Source of the DNA: Tritonibacter multivorans
GTDB taxonomy: Bacteria > Pseudomonadota > Alphaproteobacteria > Rhodobacterales > Rhodobacteraceae
Direction of reading: 5' to 3'
Length of the DNA: 64,000 bases
NCBI RefSeq assembly: GCF_001458415.1
Contig: NZ_CYSD01000037.1
Span: forward strand, 374,501 to 438,500
The notes under the pieces were generated by a model, which did not search any database, had not been told where the DNA came from, and worked only from the letters and a program-made list of their open reading frames with translations. Of this stretch, positions 17,260 to 25,440 are shown piece after piece; the first letter of the stretch is position 1, and the number at the start of each line of letters is the position of its first letter. Both the position numbers and the translations under genes were made by a program.

Positions 17260-18357
17260 TTGATTAAATTCTGCCTCCGCATCGTTGTTTTGGCGCAGTT
17301 CCTGCTGCTTCCTGCTTTTGTCATGGGGCAAGAGGCTGGCGCCTCTGTGGACACTGCAGACCGGCAAACGGTGGTGGTGAACACCGTGACGCGGCCACCG
17401 TTTTCGATGGAGGAAGACGGCGCAGAGACGGGATTCACCATCGATCTGCTGCGCGCGCTGGCGGATCGGTTGAACTGGGATCTTGAAATTCATCGTCAAG
17501 ATAGCTTTGCTGCCATGCTCTATGGGGTTCCGGGCGGGCAGGCAGATGTGGCGGGTGCCAATATCTCGATCACTGCGGTGCGTGAAGAAACAATGGACTT
17601 CAGCCAGCCGATCTTTGAAAGCGGGTTGTCGATCATGGTCTCCAACGAAGACCTTCGGCAGCCCAGCCTGCTGCGGGCGTTGTTTTCCTGGGATCTGGCG
17701 GCTGCGATCGGGCTGGCGTTTCTGATGCTGTTCTGCGGTGGCATGCTGATGTGGGTGTTTGAACGCAAAGCGCAGCCCTATTTTGACCGCCCATTGAAAG
17801 ACGCCTGGTTCCCATCCTTTTGGTGGGCGCTCAATCTGGTGGTGAATGGCGGGTTCGAGGAACGCGTGCCGCGCTCTGCCTTTGGGCGGGTCTTTGCGGT
17901 GCTTCTGGTGCTGTCGTCCCTGTTTATCGTGTCCGTTTTTGTGGCGAAAATCACCGCTGTGATGACTGTGGATGCAATCACCGGCTCGGTGCAGGGGGTC
18001 AATGACCTCTATGGCAAACGTGTCGGCACGGTAGAGGCCTCAACTGCGGCCGGATTTCTGGACCGCCGCGAGATCGACTTTATTGCCTATCCGGGGCTGG
18101 ATCAGCTGATCGAAGCGTTCGAGGACGGTGATGTGCGCGTTGTGGTCTTTGATGCGCCGATCCTTGACCACTACATCCGCGCTGGCGGCCACACCACAGG
18201 TCACATTGTCGGCAACCGCTTTATGACCGAATACTATGGTCTGGCGTTTGGTCAGGGCTCGTCCCTGGTCGAGCCTACAAACCGCGCGCTTCTCGCCATG
18301 CAGGAAGACGGCAGCTACGACCAGCTTTACCGGAAATGGTTTGGCGCGCGCCGCTAA
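17260..18357 (+). CDS. Prokaryotic ionotropic glutamate receptor-like channel (SBP_bac_3 with inserted two-TM pore)
   Basis: Ligand-gated channel architecture of 365 residues. In order: signal peptide (~1-23), first ligand-binding lobe (~35-130) with the ligand-binding arginine in SITAVREETMDFSQP (R108), TM1 (~144-167), re-entrant pore loop, TM2 (~210-234), then the second lobe (~243-360) with VVVFDAPILDHY. Periplasmic amino-acid-binding lobes interrupted by a pore are the GluR0 plan. Aligned without gaps on FWWA...P, the K+ filter TVGYGD is replaced by NGGFEE (N196-E201), and TM2 ends VFVAKITAVMTV, recalling the animal SYTANLAAFLTV gate. The start is a TTG with a weak ribosome site, so the N-terminus may shift slightly. 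Ion and ligand are unknown. Confidence 0.82.
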   Translation: MIKFCLRIVVLAQFLLLPAFVMGQEAGASVDTADRQTVVVNTVTRPPFSMEEDGAETGFTIDLLRALADRLNWDLEIHRQDSFAAMLYGVPGGQADVAGANISITAVREETMDFSQPIFESGLSIMVSNEDLRQPSLLRALFSWDLAAAIGLAFLMLFCGGMLMWVFERKAQPYFDRPLKDAWFPSFWWALNLVVNGGFEERVPRSAFGRVFAVLLVLSSLFIVSVFVAKITAVMTVDAITGSVQGVNDLYGKRVGTVEASTAAGFLDRREIDFIAYPGLDQLIEAFEDGDVRVVVFDAPILDHYIRAGGHTTGHIVGNRFMTEYYGLAFGQGSSLVEPTNRALLAMQEDGSYDQLYRKWFGARR

Positions 18358-18378
18358 GGCGCGCGAGGTCTTCAGGGC

Positions 18379-18747
18379 TTAGTGCAGCACCGCGCCTTCA
18401 ATGTCCTCGTCGCCAAAGAACGGGGTCATCTGCGCCACGATCACGGCGTTTTCTTCCAGCGCCCGCTGCATCAGATCGCGCTCTTCATCACCAATCTCAT
18501 GGCCTTCGGCCTCGCGTTCGGCGAGGGTGCCATACCCTGTGACATCCAGCGGTGCGGTGTCGGCCTGTTTCAGGATCGCAACGGTTTCGCGTACCGCCTC
18601 GGCTTCATCCACGCCCGAGGCATAGATCATCAGCGCCGCGCCCGTAGCGCCTTCAGGCAGCCCATCGCCCTCCTTGCGGCCGATCTGGACGAGGAGCGTA
18701 TAGACTTGCTGGCGGGAGGGCTTTTTTTCTGGCTTTTTCTCAGACAT
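18379..18747 (-). CDS. Conserved-looking hypothetical protein, 122 residues
   Basis: I do not recognise a family. After a Lys-rich start (MSEKKPEKKPSRQQVYTLLV) come GATGAALMIYASGVDEAEAVRETV and an acidic helical C-terminal half (EIGDEERDLMQRALEENAVIV). It is predicted soluble, with no signal peptide or membrane segment. The ATG at 18747 is preferred because the frame upstream reads through a dispersed repeat and terminator. It converges with the channel gene (21 bases between stops) and follows dapD on the same strand beyond dapD's terminator. Confidence 0.65.
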   Translation of the reverse strand: MSEKKPEKKPSRQQVYTLLVQIGRKEGDGLPEGATGAALMIYASGVDEAEAVRETVAILKQADTAPLDVTGYGTLAEREAEGHEIGDEERDLMQRALEENAVIVAQMTPFFGDEDIEGAVLH

Positions 18748-18800
18748 GGCTCCGCCATAGCGCCGCGCCGGGTTTGACGCAAGCGGCCGGCGGGCCTCGC

Positions 18801-18821
18801 CTTTCATCTTTTCAAAAATAT
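18801..18821 (-). repeat. Dispersed intergenic repeat, copy 2
   Basis: On the minus strand: ATATTTTTGAAAAGATGAAAG, the same length as the perfect 21-mers at 36217 and 46171 and differing only in the three central bases. It is associated with a GGGGC-rich hairpin (TTTGGGGC aga GCCCCAAA, 18829-18847), like other copies. Confidence 0.65.
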
Positions 18822-18848
18822 CCCGGGGTTTGGGGCAGAGCCCCAAAG

Positions 18849-18877
18849 AAAAAGCGTCCCAGCCAAAGCCGGAACGC
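18849..18877 (-). terminator. Terminator of dapD
   Basis: Minus-strand hairpin GCGTTCCGGC-TTTG-GCTGGGACGC (two mismatches in the stem) followed by TTTTT, beginning 29 bases after the dapD stop. Confidence 0.7.
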
Positions 18878-18905
18878 CATGTATAAAACAGAACTGAGAC
18901 TTTGA

Positions 18906-19733
18906 TCAGTCGCGCAGCAGCTCGTTGATGCCGGTCTTGGAGCGGGTCTTCTCGTCCACGCGCTTCACAATCACTGCACAGTAAAGGTTCACACCGTTCT
19001 TGGACGGCATGGAGCCCGCAACAACCACGGAGTAAGGCGGAACTTCGCCGTACATCACTTCGCCGGTTTCGCGGTCGACGATCTTGGTGGACTGGCCGAT
19101 GAATACGCCCATGCCCAGAACGGAACCTTCGCGCACGATCACGCCTTCGACAACCTCGGAACGGGCGCCGATAAAGCAGTTGTCTTCAATGATGGTCGGG
19201 CCTGCCTGCATGGGTTCCAGAACGCCGCCAATGCCGACGCCGCCGGACAGGTGCACGTTTTTGCCGATCTGCGCGCAAGAGCCAACGGTCGCCCAGGTGT
19301 CAACCATGGTGCCTTCACCAACGTGCGCGCCTAGGTTCACAAAGGACGGCATCAGCACCACGCCGGGTGCGATATAGGCGGATTTGCGAACAACGCAGTT
19401 CGGCACGGCGCGGAAACCTGCGTCTTTCCACTCGGCTTCGCCCCAGCCTTTGAACTTGCTGTCGACTTTGTCCCACCAGCCAGAGCCCTGCGGGCCGCCG
19501 GACTGCTCTTCCATGTCTTTCAGGCGGAAGCCCAGCAGAACCGCTTTTTTGGCCCACTGGTTGACGTGCCAGTCGCCGTTTTCCAGCTTCTCGGCGACGC
19601 GCAGTGTGCCGCCGTCCAGCGCTGCCAATGTGCTCTCAATGGCGTCACGGGTTTCGCCGGTGGTGGCGGGGGTGATGGTGTCACGGGCCTCCCAGGCGGC
19701 CTCGATTGCGGCTTCCAGCTGCGCGTTCGACAT
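18906..19733 (-). CDS. dapD: 2,3,4,5-Tetrahydropyridine-2,6-dicarboxylate N-succinyltransferase
   Basis: Transfers succinyl from succinyl-CoA to tetrahydrodipicolinate, two steps before DapE in lysine/meso-DAP synthesis. The 275-residue length is normal. The N-terminal helical domain ([13 protein letters not shown]) leads to [33 protein letters not shown], then left-handed beta-helix hexapeptide repeats ([34 protein letters not shown]) and the C-terminal [27 protein letters not shown]. The ATG at 19733 has TTGGAG upstream. A tRNA T-arm-like hairpin (19754-19770) lies immediately before the ribosome site. Confidence 0.96.
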   Translation of the reverse strand: MSNAQLEAAIEAAWEARDTITPATTGETRDAIESTLAALDGGTLRVAEKLENGDWHVNQWAKKAVLLGFRLKDMEEQSGGPQGSGWWDKVDSKFKGWGEAEWKDAGFRAVPNCVVRKSAYIAPGVVLMPSFVNLGAHVGEGTMVDTWATVGSCAQIGKNVHLSGGVGIGGVLEPMQAGPTIIEDNCFIGARSEVVEGVIVREGSVLGMGVFIGQSTKIVDRETGEVMYGEVPPYSVVVAGSMPSKNGVNLYCAVIVKRVDEKTRSKTGINELLRD

Positions 19734-19841
19734 GGGTGTTCGCTCCAAGTTTAGAAGGATTCGAACCCTCATAACGGCATTTTGTCAGAACGTCATGGGG
19801 CAAGCGCGGCATAATGACGACAGGTCGCGCCCAATTGTTGC

Positions 19842-20441
19842 TTAACCGACCCGCCGCAGGTGGCGGCGCAGGATCGAACACGCCTCTGACAGGTCATCCC
19901 GTGCCACAGCTGCCAAGAGATCCGCATGATCCGCGTCCTGTCGCGGTTGGCGGCGTTCGGGCAGGCGGGCAAAGACATGGCGCGAGGCCGAAATGTGCAG
20001 ATCCTCGATCGAAGACAGCAGCCGTGGCATGGCGCAGGGGCTGAGCAAGGACATATGAAACAGCCGGTCCTGCCGGTCCCATTCGGCCATGGTTTCGGCG
20101 GCATCACAGGCGTCGCGCGCGGCTGTGGCGCGGGCCAGGTCCGTTTTTGTCAGCTGCGGCAGCGCATGGGTCAGCGCCAGTGTTTCCAAGGCAATGCGCA
20201 TTTCGATGACTTCGCGAATCTCGGTTGGCTCCAGATCCGTGACGCGGGTGCCTTTGTGGCGAATGGAAATTGCCAGCCCGCGCGCTTCCAGTCGCAGCAG
20301 CGCTTCGCGCACGGGGACATGGCTGGTCTCGTATTCGCGGGCGATATGGTCCTGCCGCAACGGCGCGCCTGCCTCCAGATCGCCGGTAACGATCCGTTCG
20401 AGCAGCGCGTGATAGATCCTGTCGACCGTGGTTTCTTGCAT
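19842..20441 (-). CDS. GntR-family (FadR/FCD) transcriptional regulator
   Basis: Repressor-type winged-helix protein of 199 residues. The HTH domain reads IYHALLERIVTGDLEAGAPLRQDHIAREYETS and VPVREALLRLEARGL; the FCD helical domain follows with EMRIALETLALTHA and DRLFHMSLL. It is slightly short for the family and its last FCD helix may be trimmed. The ATG at 20441 is preferred over a TTG at 20477. It is divergent from the LOG-family gene (160 bases apart) and upstream of dapD on the same strand. The effector cannot be inferred. Confidence 0.87.
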   Translation of the reverse strand: MQETTVDRIYHALLERIVTGDLEAGAPLRQDHIAREYETSHVPVREALLRLEARGLAISIRHKGTRVTDLEPTEIREVIEMRIALETLALTHALPQLTKTDLARATAARDACDAAETMAEWDRQDRLFHMSLLSPCAMPRLLSSIEDLHISASRHVFARLPERRQPRQDADHADLLAAVARDDLSEACSILRRHLRRVG

Positions 20442-20602
20442 GAGAGACTCGATAGGGGGCCATGAAGCGTCGCGCAAGGGGGCACTGTCTGTTCAACTTG
20501 GCCGTTCTACGCCACAAGGTGGCGTTGACGCTGGTCTGCTTGCCCGGATGGCGCTAACCTGATCCTCTCGAAGTCAATTTTTACGATAAGCAGGCAATTC
20601 AT

Positions 20603-21448
20603 ATGAGCGACGACCGTCACAGCCGACTGACCGATGCCCACAAAGACATCGACCGTGCGGAACATGTGCCCTCCACCCCGCAGACCAATGCTCCGGCCTA
20701 CCGGCTGGCCTATGCGGACGAGGACTTCCTTTGCCGTGAGGACCTGCGCCCGGTGCGCCTGCAGCTGGAACTTCTGAAACCCGAATTGATGCTTGATGAG
20801 GCCGGCATTGAAAGCACCGTGGTGCTGTTCGGCGGTGCGCGTATTCCTGAACCCGCCAAGAAAGACACCGCGCGCACACAAACGCTTGCGGATCTCAGCC
20901 ATTTCTATGACGAGACGCGTACGTTTGCGAAGCTGATGACGGAAAAATCTATGGCGACCGGCGGCAAGCGCCATGTGATCGTCACAGGGGGTGGCCCCGG
21001 TGTGATGGAAGCGGGCAACCGCGGTGCGATTGATGCGGGCGGGGCCTCGATCGGGTTGAATATCGTTTTGCCGCACGAGCAGGCGCCGAATGAATACGTC
21101 ACGCCCGAGCTGTGCTTTAACTTCCACTATTTCGCGATCCGCAAGATGCATTTCCTGATGCGTGCGGAAGCGATCTGTGTGTTCCCGGGCGGCTTTGGCA
21201 CGCTGGACGAGTTGTTCGAGGCGCTGACCCTGATCCAGACCGGCCGGATGGAGCCGGTTCCCTTCCTGCTGTTTGGGTCCGAGTTCTGGAAAACCATCGT
21301 CAACTGGGACGCCCTGGCCGATGCCGGCACCATTGCCGACAAAGATCTGGAGCTGTTCAAGTTCGTCGACAGCGCCGAAGAGGCGATGGACGCGCTTGCC
21401 AACTGGCAGCCGGAACCGGTGCGCGAAACCCTTCCGGGTCGCAACTGA
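20603..21448 (+). CDS. LOG-family protein (lysine-decarboxylase-like Rossmann fold, TIGR00730 type)
   Basis: LOG proteins are nucleoside 5'-monophosphate phosphoribohydrolases in characterised plant and bacterial cases; others have related nucleotide-cleaving activity. The 281-residue product shows STVVLFGGARIPEPA, HVIVTGGGPGVMEAGNRGA and the catalytic PGGFGTLDELFEALT (PGGxGTxxE). An N-terminal extension of about 65 residues (including FLCREDLRPVRLQLELLKPE) is typical of long alphaproteobacterial LOG proteins rather than the short cytokinin-forming type, so cytokinin production is not implied. The start ATG at 20603 lacks a strong ribosome site. Confidence 0.88.
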   Translation: MSDDRHSRLTDAHKDIDRAEHVPSTPQTNAPAYRLAYADEDFLCREDLRPVRLQLELLKPELMLDEAGIESTVVLFGGARIPEPAKKDTARTQTLADLSHFYDETRTFAKLMTEKSMATGGKRHVIVTGGGPGVMEAGNRGAIDAGGASIGLNIVLPHEQAPNEYVTPELCFNFHYFAIRKMHFLMRAEAICVFPGGFGTLDELFEALTLIQTGRMEPVPFLLFGSEFWKTIVNWDALADAGTIADKDLELFKFVDSAEEAMDALANWQPEPVRETLPGRN

Positions 21449-21482
21449 TCCTATCTGCCTCGCCTTTCAGGGGCGGGGCGGT

Positions 21483-21689
21483 TTAGGCAAACTCAGCCGG
21501 CAGTACGCCGATCATTTCACCACGCGGCAGCCGGGTCAGCACCTGGGTGCCGTTTTCATCGCGCACCGACAGGCCGTGGCCACGTAGGCGAAACTTCCAT
21601 TCGCGCGGGCTCAGCGCTTTGGCGCGTTCTTCGCGCACCAGCGCCAGAACGGATTGATCCATCTCTTGAGCGGTCGTCTGCGGGGTCAT
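21483..21689 (-). CDS. Small hypothetical protein, 68 residues
   Basis: Not assigned to a family. The protein has a helical N-terminal half (MDQSVLALVREERAKALSPREW) and a beta-rich C-terminal half (FRLRGHGLSVRDENGTQVLTRLPRGEMIGVLP). The ATG at 21689 has a strong GGAGG 8 bases upstream, which favours it over ATG 21704. It converges with the LOG gene and is preceded by its own 170-base gap. Codon use matches the neighbours, so it is probably real. Confidence 0.6.
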   Translation of the reverse strand: MTPQTTAQEMDQSVLALVREERAKALSPREWKFRLRGHGLSVRDENGTQVLTRLPRGEMIGVLPAEFA

Positions 21690-21831
21690 GGCTTCTGCCT
21701 CCATCCGTGTCTAACTGTTCCTGAATTCGAAACTGTTCGCCGGAAATGGCGGAAATTTTGCGCAAAAAGGGAAAGATTGTGGCGGTGGGGTAGTCGGGGC
21801 CAGCGCTGCCCCCAGATCTTGATCCGCAAAC

Positions 21832-21860
21832 AAAAAGGGCCGCCACCGGCGACCCTTTTG
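21832..21860. terminator. Bidirectional-looking terminator downstream of rlmN
   Basis: AAAAGGGcCGCC-ACC-GGCGaCCCTTTT, a stem with one mismatch and A/T tracts on both sides. On the minus strand it follows the rlmN stop by about 20 bases and continues into TTTTTG. On the plus strand it is simply the same hairpin. Confidence 0.75.
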
Positions 21861-21878
21861 TGATTCTGAGCCCAATGT

Positions 21879-23072
21879 TTAGCCCTTGGACATGCCTGCC
21901 TCGGCCTCGATTTGCTTGCGGGATTTGCGGGCGCGTTCGGTGGCCGACTTCAGCTGACCACAGGCGGCCATAATGTCTTCGCCACGGGTTTTGCGAATCG
22001 GAGAGGCATAGCCCGCCTGATAGATGATATTCGCAAAGGCCCGGATGCGGTTGTTGGACGAGCGTTTGTAAGGCGCGCCGGGCCATTCGTTAAAGGGAAT
22101 CAGGTTGATCTTGGCCGGGATCTTGTAGCGTTCGATATGTTCGATCAGACGGTGTGCGTCTTCATCACTGTCGTTCACCCCATCCAGCATCACATATTCA
22201 AAGGTGATCCGTTCCGAGTTCGACACTTTGGGGTAGCTCGCCAGTGCTTGCAGCAGCTCATCAATGTTCCAGCGCTTGTTGATCGGCACCAGAACATCGC
22301 GGGTCTCGTTTGTGGTGGCGTGGAAGGAAATCGCCAGGAGGCAGCCGATTTCGTCTGCGGTGCGGGCAATTTCCGGCACCACGCCAGACGTCGACAGGGT
22401 GATGCGACGGCGGGACAGGGAAATGCCTTCCGGGTCCATGGCGATCTTCATCGCGTCGCGGACGTTTTCAAAGTTATAGAGAGGCTCGCCCATGCCCATC
22501 AGCACGATATTGGACAACAGGCGGGTTTCATCCTTGGGGGCGCCGGGGACGGGCCATTCGTCCAGATCGTCGCGCGCCATCATCACCTGGCCGATGATTT
22601 CGGCCGGGGTCAGGTTGCGGACCAGCTTCTGGGTGCCGGTGTGGCAGAAGGAACAGGTCAGCGTGCAGCCCACCTGAGACGAAATACACAGCGTGCCGCG
22701 GTCGTCTTCGGGGATATAGACCACCTCGACCTCGTGGCCGCCATTGATGCGCACCAGATATTTGCGGGTGCCATCGGTCGACACCTGACGGGAGACGACT
22801 TCGGGAATTCGGATCTCGAACTTTTCTTCCAGATCAGCGCGGTAGGCTTTGGCGAGGTTGGTCATCTCGGCAAAGTCGCGCTTGCCCCATTGGTAGATCC
22901 ATTGCCAGATCTGACCGACGCGCATCTTGGCCTGCTTTTCCGGCGTGCCATTGGCGATCAGGGTTTCACGCATCTGGTCGCGGGTCAGGCCGACAAGATT
23001 GATCTTATCGCCCTCGGCCTCTTTGCGGGGCAGGGTCAGGACGTCTTGGGTAATCGGCGCAGATGCGGACAT
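21879..23072 (-). CDS. rlmN: Dual-specificity RNA methyltransferase RlmN (23S rRNA m2A2503 / tRNA m2A37)
   Basis: Radical-SAM enzyme that methylates C2 of adenosine 2503 in 23S rRNA and A37 of some tRNAs. The 397-residue protein contains the 4Fe-4S motif CTLTCSFC preceded by LCISSQVG and followed by [11 protein letters not shown], the SAM-binding [13 protein letters not shown], and the N-terminal helical domain with [19 protein letters not shown]. The catalytic second cysteine is expected in the C-terminal IMAACGQL. The tail is slightly longer than in E. coli. It is a single-gene unit with its own terminator. Confidence 0.96.
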   Translation of the reverse strand: MSASAPITQDVLTLPRKEAEGDKINLVGLTRDQMRETLIANGTPEKQAKMRVGQIWQWIYQWGKRDFAEMTNLAKAYRADLEEKFEIRIPEVVSRQVSTDGTRKYLVRINGGHEVEVVYIPEDDRGTLCISSQVGCTLTCSFCHTGTQKLVRNLTPAEIIGQVMMARDDLDEWPVPGAPKDETRLLSNIVLMGMGEPLYNFENVRDAMKIAMDPEGISLSRRRITLSTSGVVPEIARTADEIGCLLAISFHATTNETRDVLVPINKRWNIDELLQALASYPKVSNSERITFEYVMLDGVNDSDEDAHRLIEHIERYKIPAKINLIPFNEWPGAPYKRSSNNRIRAFANIIYQAGYASPIRKTRGEDIMAACGQLKSATERARKSRKQIEAEAGMSKG

Positions 23073-23250
23073 GTGGGAACCTCGCGTCGGAACGGGCTAG
23101 GAGCTTTCAGGGTGGATGCGGCTCTATATAGGATATTGCGGAAATAGCAAAAGGAAACCGCCCGGAAGGGGCGGCTTACTGTCGGCTATGATTGAGACGC
23201 ATAGGGGAGGAGGGGCTTTGCCCCTCTGCCCGATGGGCATTCACCCCAGA

Positions 23251-23270
23251 GTATTTGGGGCCAAAAGAAG
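23251..23270 (+). repeat. Dispersed intergenic repeat, copy 3 (variant)
   Basis: GTATTTGGGGCCAAAAGAAG, preceded by GGGGCTTTGCCCC (about 23214-23226) and CATTCACCCCAG. The whole layout of hairpin, CATTCACCCCAG and TATTTGG is shared with the copy at 36217, which shows that the unit is longer than the 21-mer. Confidence 0.7.
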
Positions 23271-23282
23271 CCCGCCCGAGCG

Positions 23283-23828
23283 TCAGTTGCAGCGCTTGCG
23301 GGCATCATCCAGCGCTGCGGTAAAGCCCAGCAGCGAGAAGGTGTCTTTGGTCTGCGTGCCACGGGCAGAGCGCGCGGTCAGCACGGCTTCTTTGCCGCGC
23401 TTCATGGCGGCGATGATTTTTGCGTCCGCGTCTTCGGTTTCCGGCCAGGCCCATTCGCCTTGGGTGACCAGCGCGAATTTGTCATCGCCGATTTCCAAGT
23501 CTACGGTGGAGTTCGGGGCAAAGGGATAGCCGCCGGTGAAGGTCACGTTGGGGGCTTTGGTTTCGGACGGGCGGAAGAACACAAACAGGCGGATGGCGCT
23601 GCGGCGCACCGCGACGACGCGGCCGTCGCGGGTGTTGACCGGCGGTTTGGAGGTTTGCGAAGCCGCGAAGCATTCTTTTGGATCGGTTTCTTCAAACACG
23701 CTCCACGCCACATGGGCGCCGACGCGATTGGTTGAAGTGCCCTGTGCGGATGCTGTCAGTGTTGTTGCTGCCAATGCCACTGCAGCCACGCATGCACGAG
23801 CGGAAATTTGTCCCAGTTTCCAAGCCAT
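23283..23828 (-). CDS. Invasion-associated locus B (IalB) family periplasmic protein
   Basis: Exported protein of 181 residues. It has a signal peptide (ACVAAVALAATTLTASAQG), then WSVFEETDPKECFAAS and a beta-rich IalB-like core (VVAVRRSAIRLFVFFRP, GGYPFAPNSTVDLEIGDDKFALV), ending with a Cys (ARKRCN) that could pair with the earlier Cys. IalB was named in Bartonella, but the family is widespread in free-living alphaproteobacteria, where its function is unknown. The ATG at 23828 has GGAGGCAGG upstream. Confidence 0.82.
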   Translation of the reverse strand: MAWKLGQISARACVAAVALAATTLTASAQGTSTNRVGAHVAWSVFEETDPKECFAASQTSKPPVNTRDGRVVAVRRSAIRLFVFFRPSETKAPNVTFTGGYPFAPNSTVDLEIGDDKFALVTQGEWAWPETEDADAKIIAAMKRGKEAVLTARSARGTQTKDTFSLLGFTAALDDARKRCN

Positions 23829-24058
23829 CTGTCCTGCCTCCAAGACCGTCTAAAACCTCAAATATGCGCCCGGAGGTCGGGTTAACCGTTACTCTTCTCT
23901 TAACGGGCGCGCTTTTTTGCTGACACAAACATATTCGCGACGCAAGGGCCATGCGCAATTGGGGGTTTGGGCAGGAAATTGCCATCTTTGGGCAAAAAAC
24001 TCTGGTATGGGGCTGGCCTAGCGTGCACAGCCTGATCAAGCAAAGAGGAGATCAGATC

Positions 24059-25057
24059 ATGACACAGCCTGTCAGCCTTGTGGAACTTTGGCGTGGTGAC
24101 CTGCTGGAAAGCCAGCATTGGGGCCATGCGGTGGTCTGTAACGGAGCTGGTCAGATTGTGGAGGCCTGGGGCGACCCTGAGGCTGTGGTCTATCCGCGCT
24201 CTTCTGCCAAAATGATCCAGGCATTGCCGCTGGTGACCTCGGGTGCGGCGGCGAAATATGGCTTGGGGCCTGAACATCTGGCGCTGGCGTCGGCGTCTCA
24301 TAGCGGCGGCGCGATCCATGTGGAGGCGGTGTCGGACTGGGCTGGAAAGCTGGGTCTGACTGAAGGCGACTGGTGCTGCGGGCCGCAGACGCCGAAAGAT
24401 CCGGTGGAACGGAAACGTGTGATCCGCGCCGGACAAAAGCCCGGCCAGTTCCACAACAATTGCTCTGGCAAACACGCTGGATTCTTGACGCTGAGCCAGC
24501 ATTTGGCCTCGGGGCCGGACTACACGGCTATTGATCATCCGGTGCAACAGGCCGTACGCGCCGCCTTCGAGGAGGTCACCGGCGAGGCGTCTGATCATAT
24601 TGGTCTGGATGGCTGCTCTGCGCCGAATTTCTCGACCTCAATGGTGGGGATGGCGCGGGCGATGGCGTGGTTTGCCACCGCCCACCAGCGCGCTGATCCG
24701 CTGAGCGCGGCGGCGGTGCAAATCCGTTCGGCCATGATGGCGCATCCCGACCTTGTGGCGGGCGAAGGCCGGGCCTGCACCCGCCTGATGCGGGCGCTGA
24801 ATGGTAAGGGGGCGGTGAAAACCGGCGCCGAGGGGTATTTTGTTGCGATCCTTCCCGAGCAAGAGCTGGGCGTGGCGCTGAAGATTGCGGATGGCGCTAC
24901 GCGGGCTGCGGAATGCGCCATTGCCGCGCTTTTGGTGCGCCTTGGGGCGCTTGACCGCGATGACCCGGAGGCACAGGCCTTTATTAACGCGCCGATCCAG
25001 AACTGGCGCGGGCTGCAATGCGGGGTCATGCGCCCTGCGGCGGGGCTGTTGGCCTGA
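24059..25057 (+). CDS. Asparaginase II family protein (Rhizobium-type)
   Basis: Amidohydrolase of 332 residues related to the Rhizobium etli inducible asparaginase, which converts L-asparagine to aspartate and ammonia and is unrelated to E. coli AnsA/AnsB. Motifs: VELWRGDLLESQHWGHAVV, YPRSSAKMIQALPL (Ser/Lys catalytic region), ASASHSGGAIHVE, NNCSGKHAGFLTL and DGCSAPNFSTSM, the last including a conserved metal-region Cys. The ATG at 24059 is preceded by AAAGAGGAG at a good distance; the longer upstream frame is rejected. It converges with the YCII gene, stops 2 bases apart. Confidence 0.87.
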   Translation: MTQPVSLVELWRGDLLESQHWGHAVVCNGAGQIVEAWGDPEAVVYPRSSAKMIQALPLVTSGAAAKYGLGPEHLALASASHSGGAIHVEAVSDWAGKLGLTEGDWCCGPQTPKDPVERKRVIRAGQKPGQFHNNCSGKHAGFLTLSQHLASGPDYTAIDHPVQQAVRAAFEEVTGEASDHIGLDGCSAPNFSTSMVGMARAMAWFATAHQRADPLSAAAVQIRSAMMAHPDLVAGEGRACTRLMRALNGKGAVKTGAEGYFVAILPEQELGVALKIADGATRAAECAIAALLVRLGALDRDDPEAQAFINAPIQNWRGLQCGVMRPAAGLLA

Positions 25058-25059
25058 GA

Positions 25060-25374
25060 TTACATCTCGTGGATTTCCGCGACCTCGACGCTGCCAGACC
25101 CATCGAGAACCATGGGGCAGCCTTTGGCCAAATCGCAGGCGGCGTCGATCGTGTCGGCGGCAATAATGCTGTAGCCGGACACCGGATTGGCTCCGCCATC
25201 CCCCTGCACGCCTGCCTGAGACACGGTTTTTGACATCATCACCGGGTTGCCGCCGTCGATCACGGCTGCGCCCATATCCGAAAACCAAGCCATCCAGGCC
25301 GCCATGACCTTTTCGCCTTCTTCCGGGGTCTCGGGTGGGGTGCCACCGTGATAGACCAGTAAAAACTTGGGCAT
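25060..25374 (-). CDS. YCII-domain protein
   Basis: Small soluble protein of 104 residues of the YciI/DGPF group: MPKFLLVYHGG start, a central IDGGNPVMMSKTV and YSIIAADTIDAACDLAKGCPMV, a ferredoxin-like fold commonly seen near ECF sigma factors but of unknown function in most organisms. No sigma factor gene adjoins it here. The start at 25374 lies 7 bases after an AAGGAGT-like element on the minus strand. Confidence 0.8.
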   Translation of the reverse strand: MPKFLLVYHGGTPPETPEEGEKVMAAWMAWFSDMGAAVIDGGNPVMMSKTVSQAGVQGDGGANPVSGYSIIAADTIDAACDLAKGCPMVLDGSGSVEVAEIHEM

Positions 25375-25440
25375 CTCGTTACTCCTTCCACTTTGCGATG
25401 GGGCAAGCCTACGCAAGGAGGGGTAGAATCAGCAAACCGG

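Noticed and set aside
19754-19860. A complete tRNA gene on the minus strand
   Set aside because: Only the T-arm fits; no matching acceptor strand, D-arm or anticodon arm is present upstream.
20603-21448. Cytokinin-activating LOG enzyme or lysine decarboxylase
   Set aside because: The PGGxGT fold is present, but the long N-terminal extension and bacterial context do not support a plant-hormone role, and LOG-fold proteins annotated as lysine decarboxylases lack PLP.
23283-23828. Virulence factor based on the IalB name
   Set aside because: The family is widespread in non-pathogenic alphaproteobacteria; the name reflects only the first described member.
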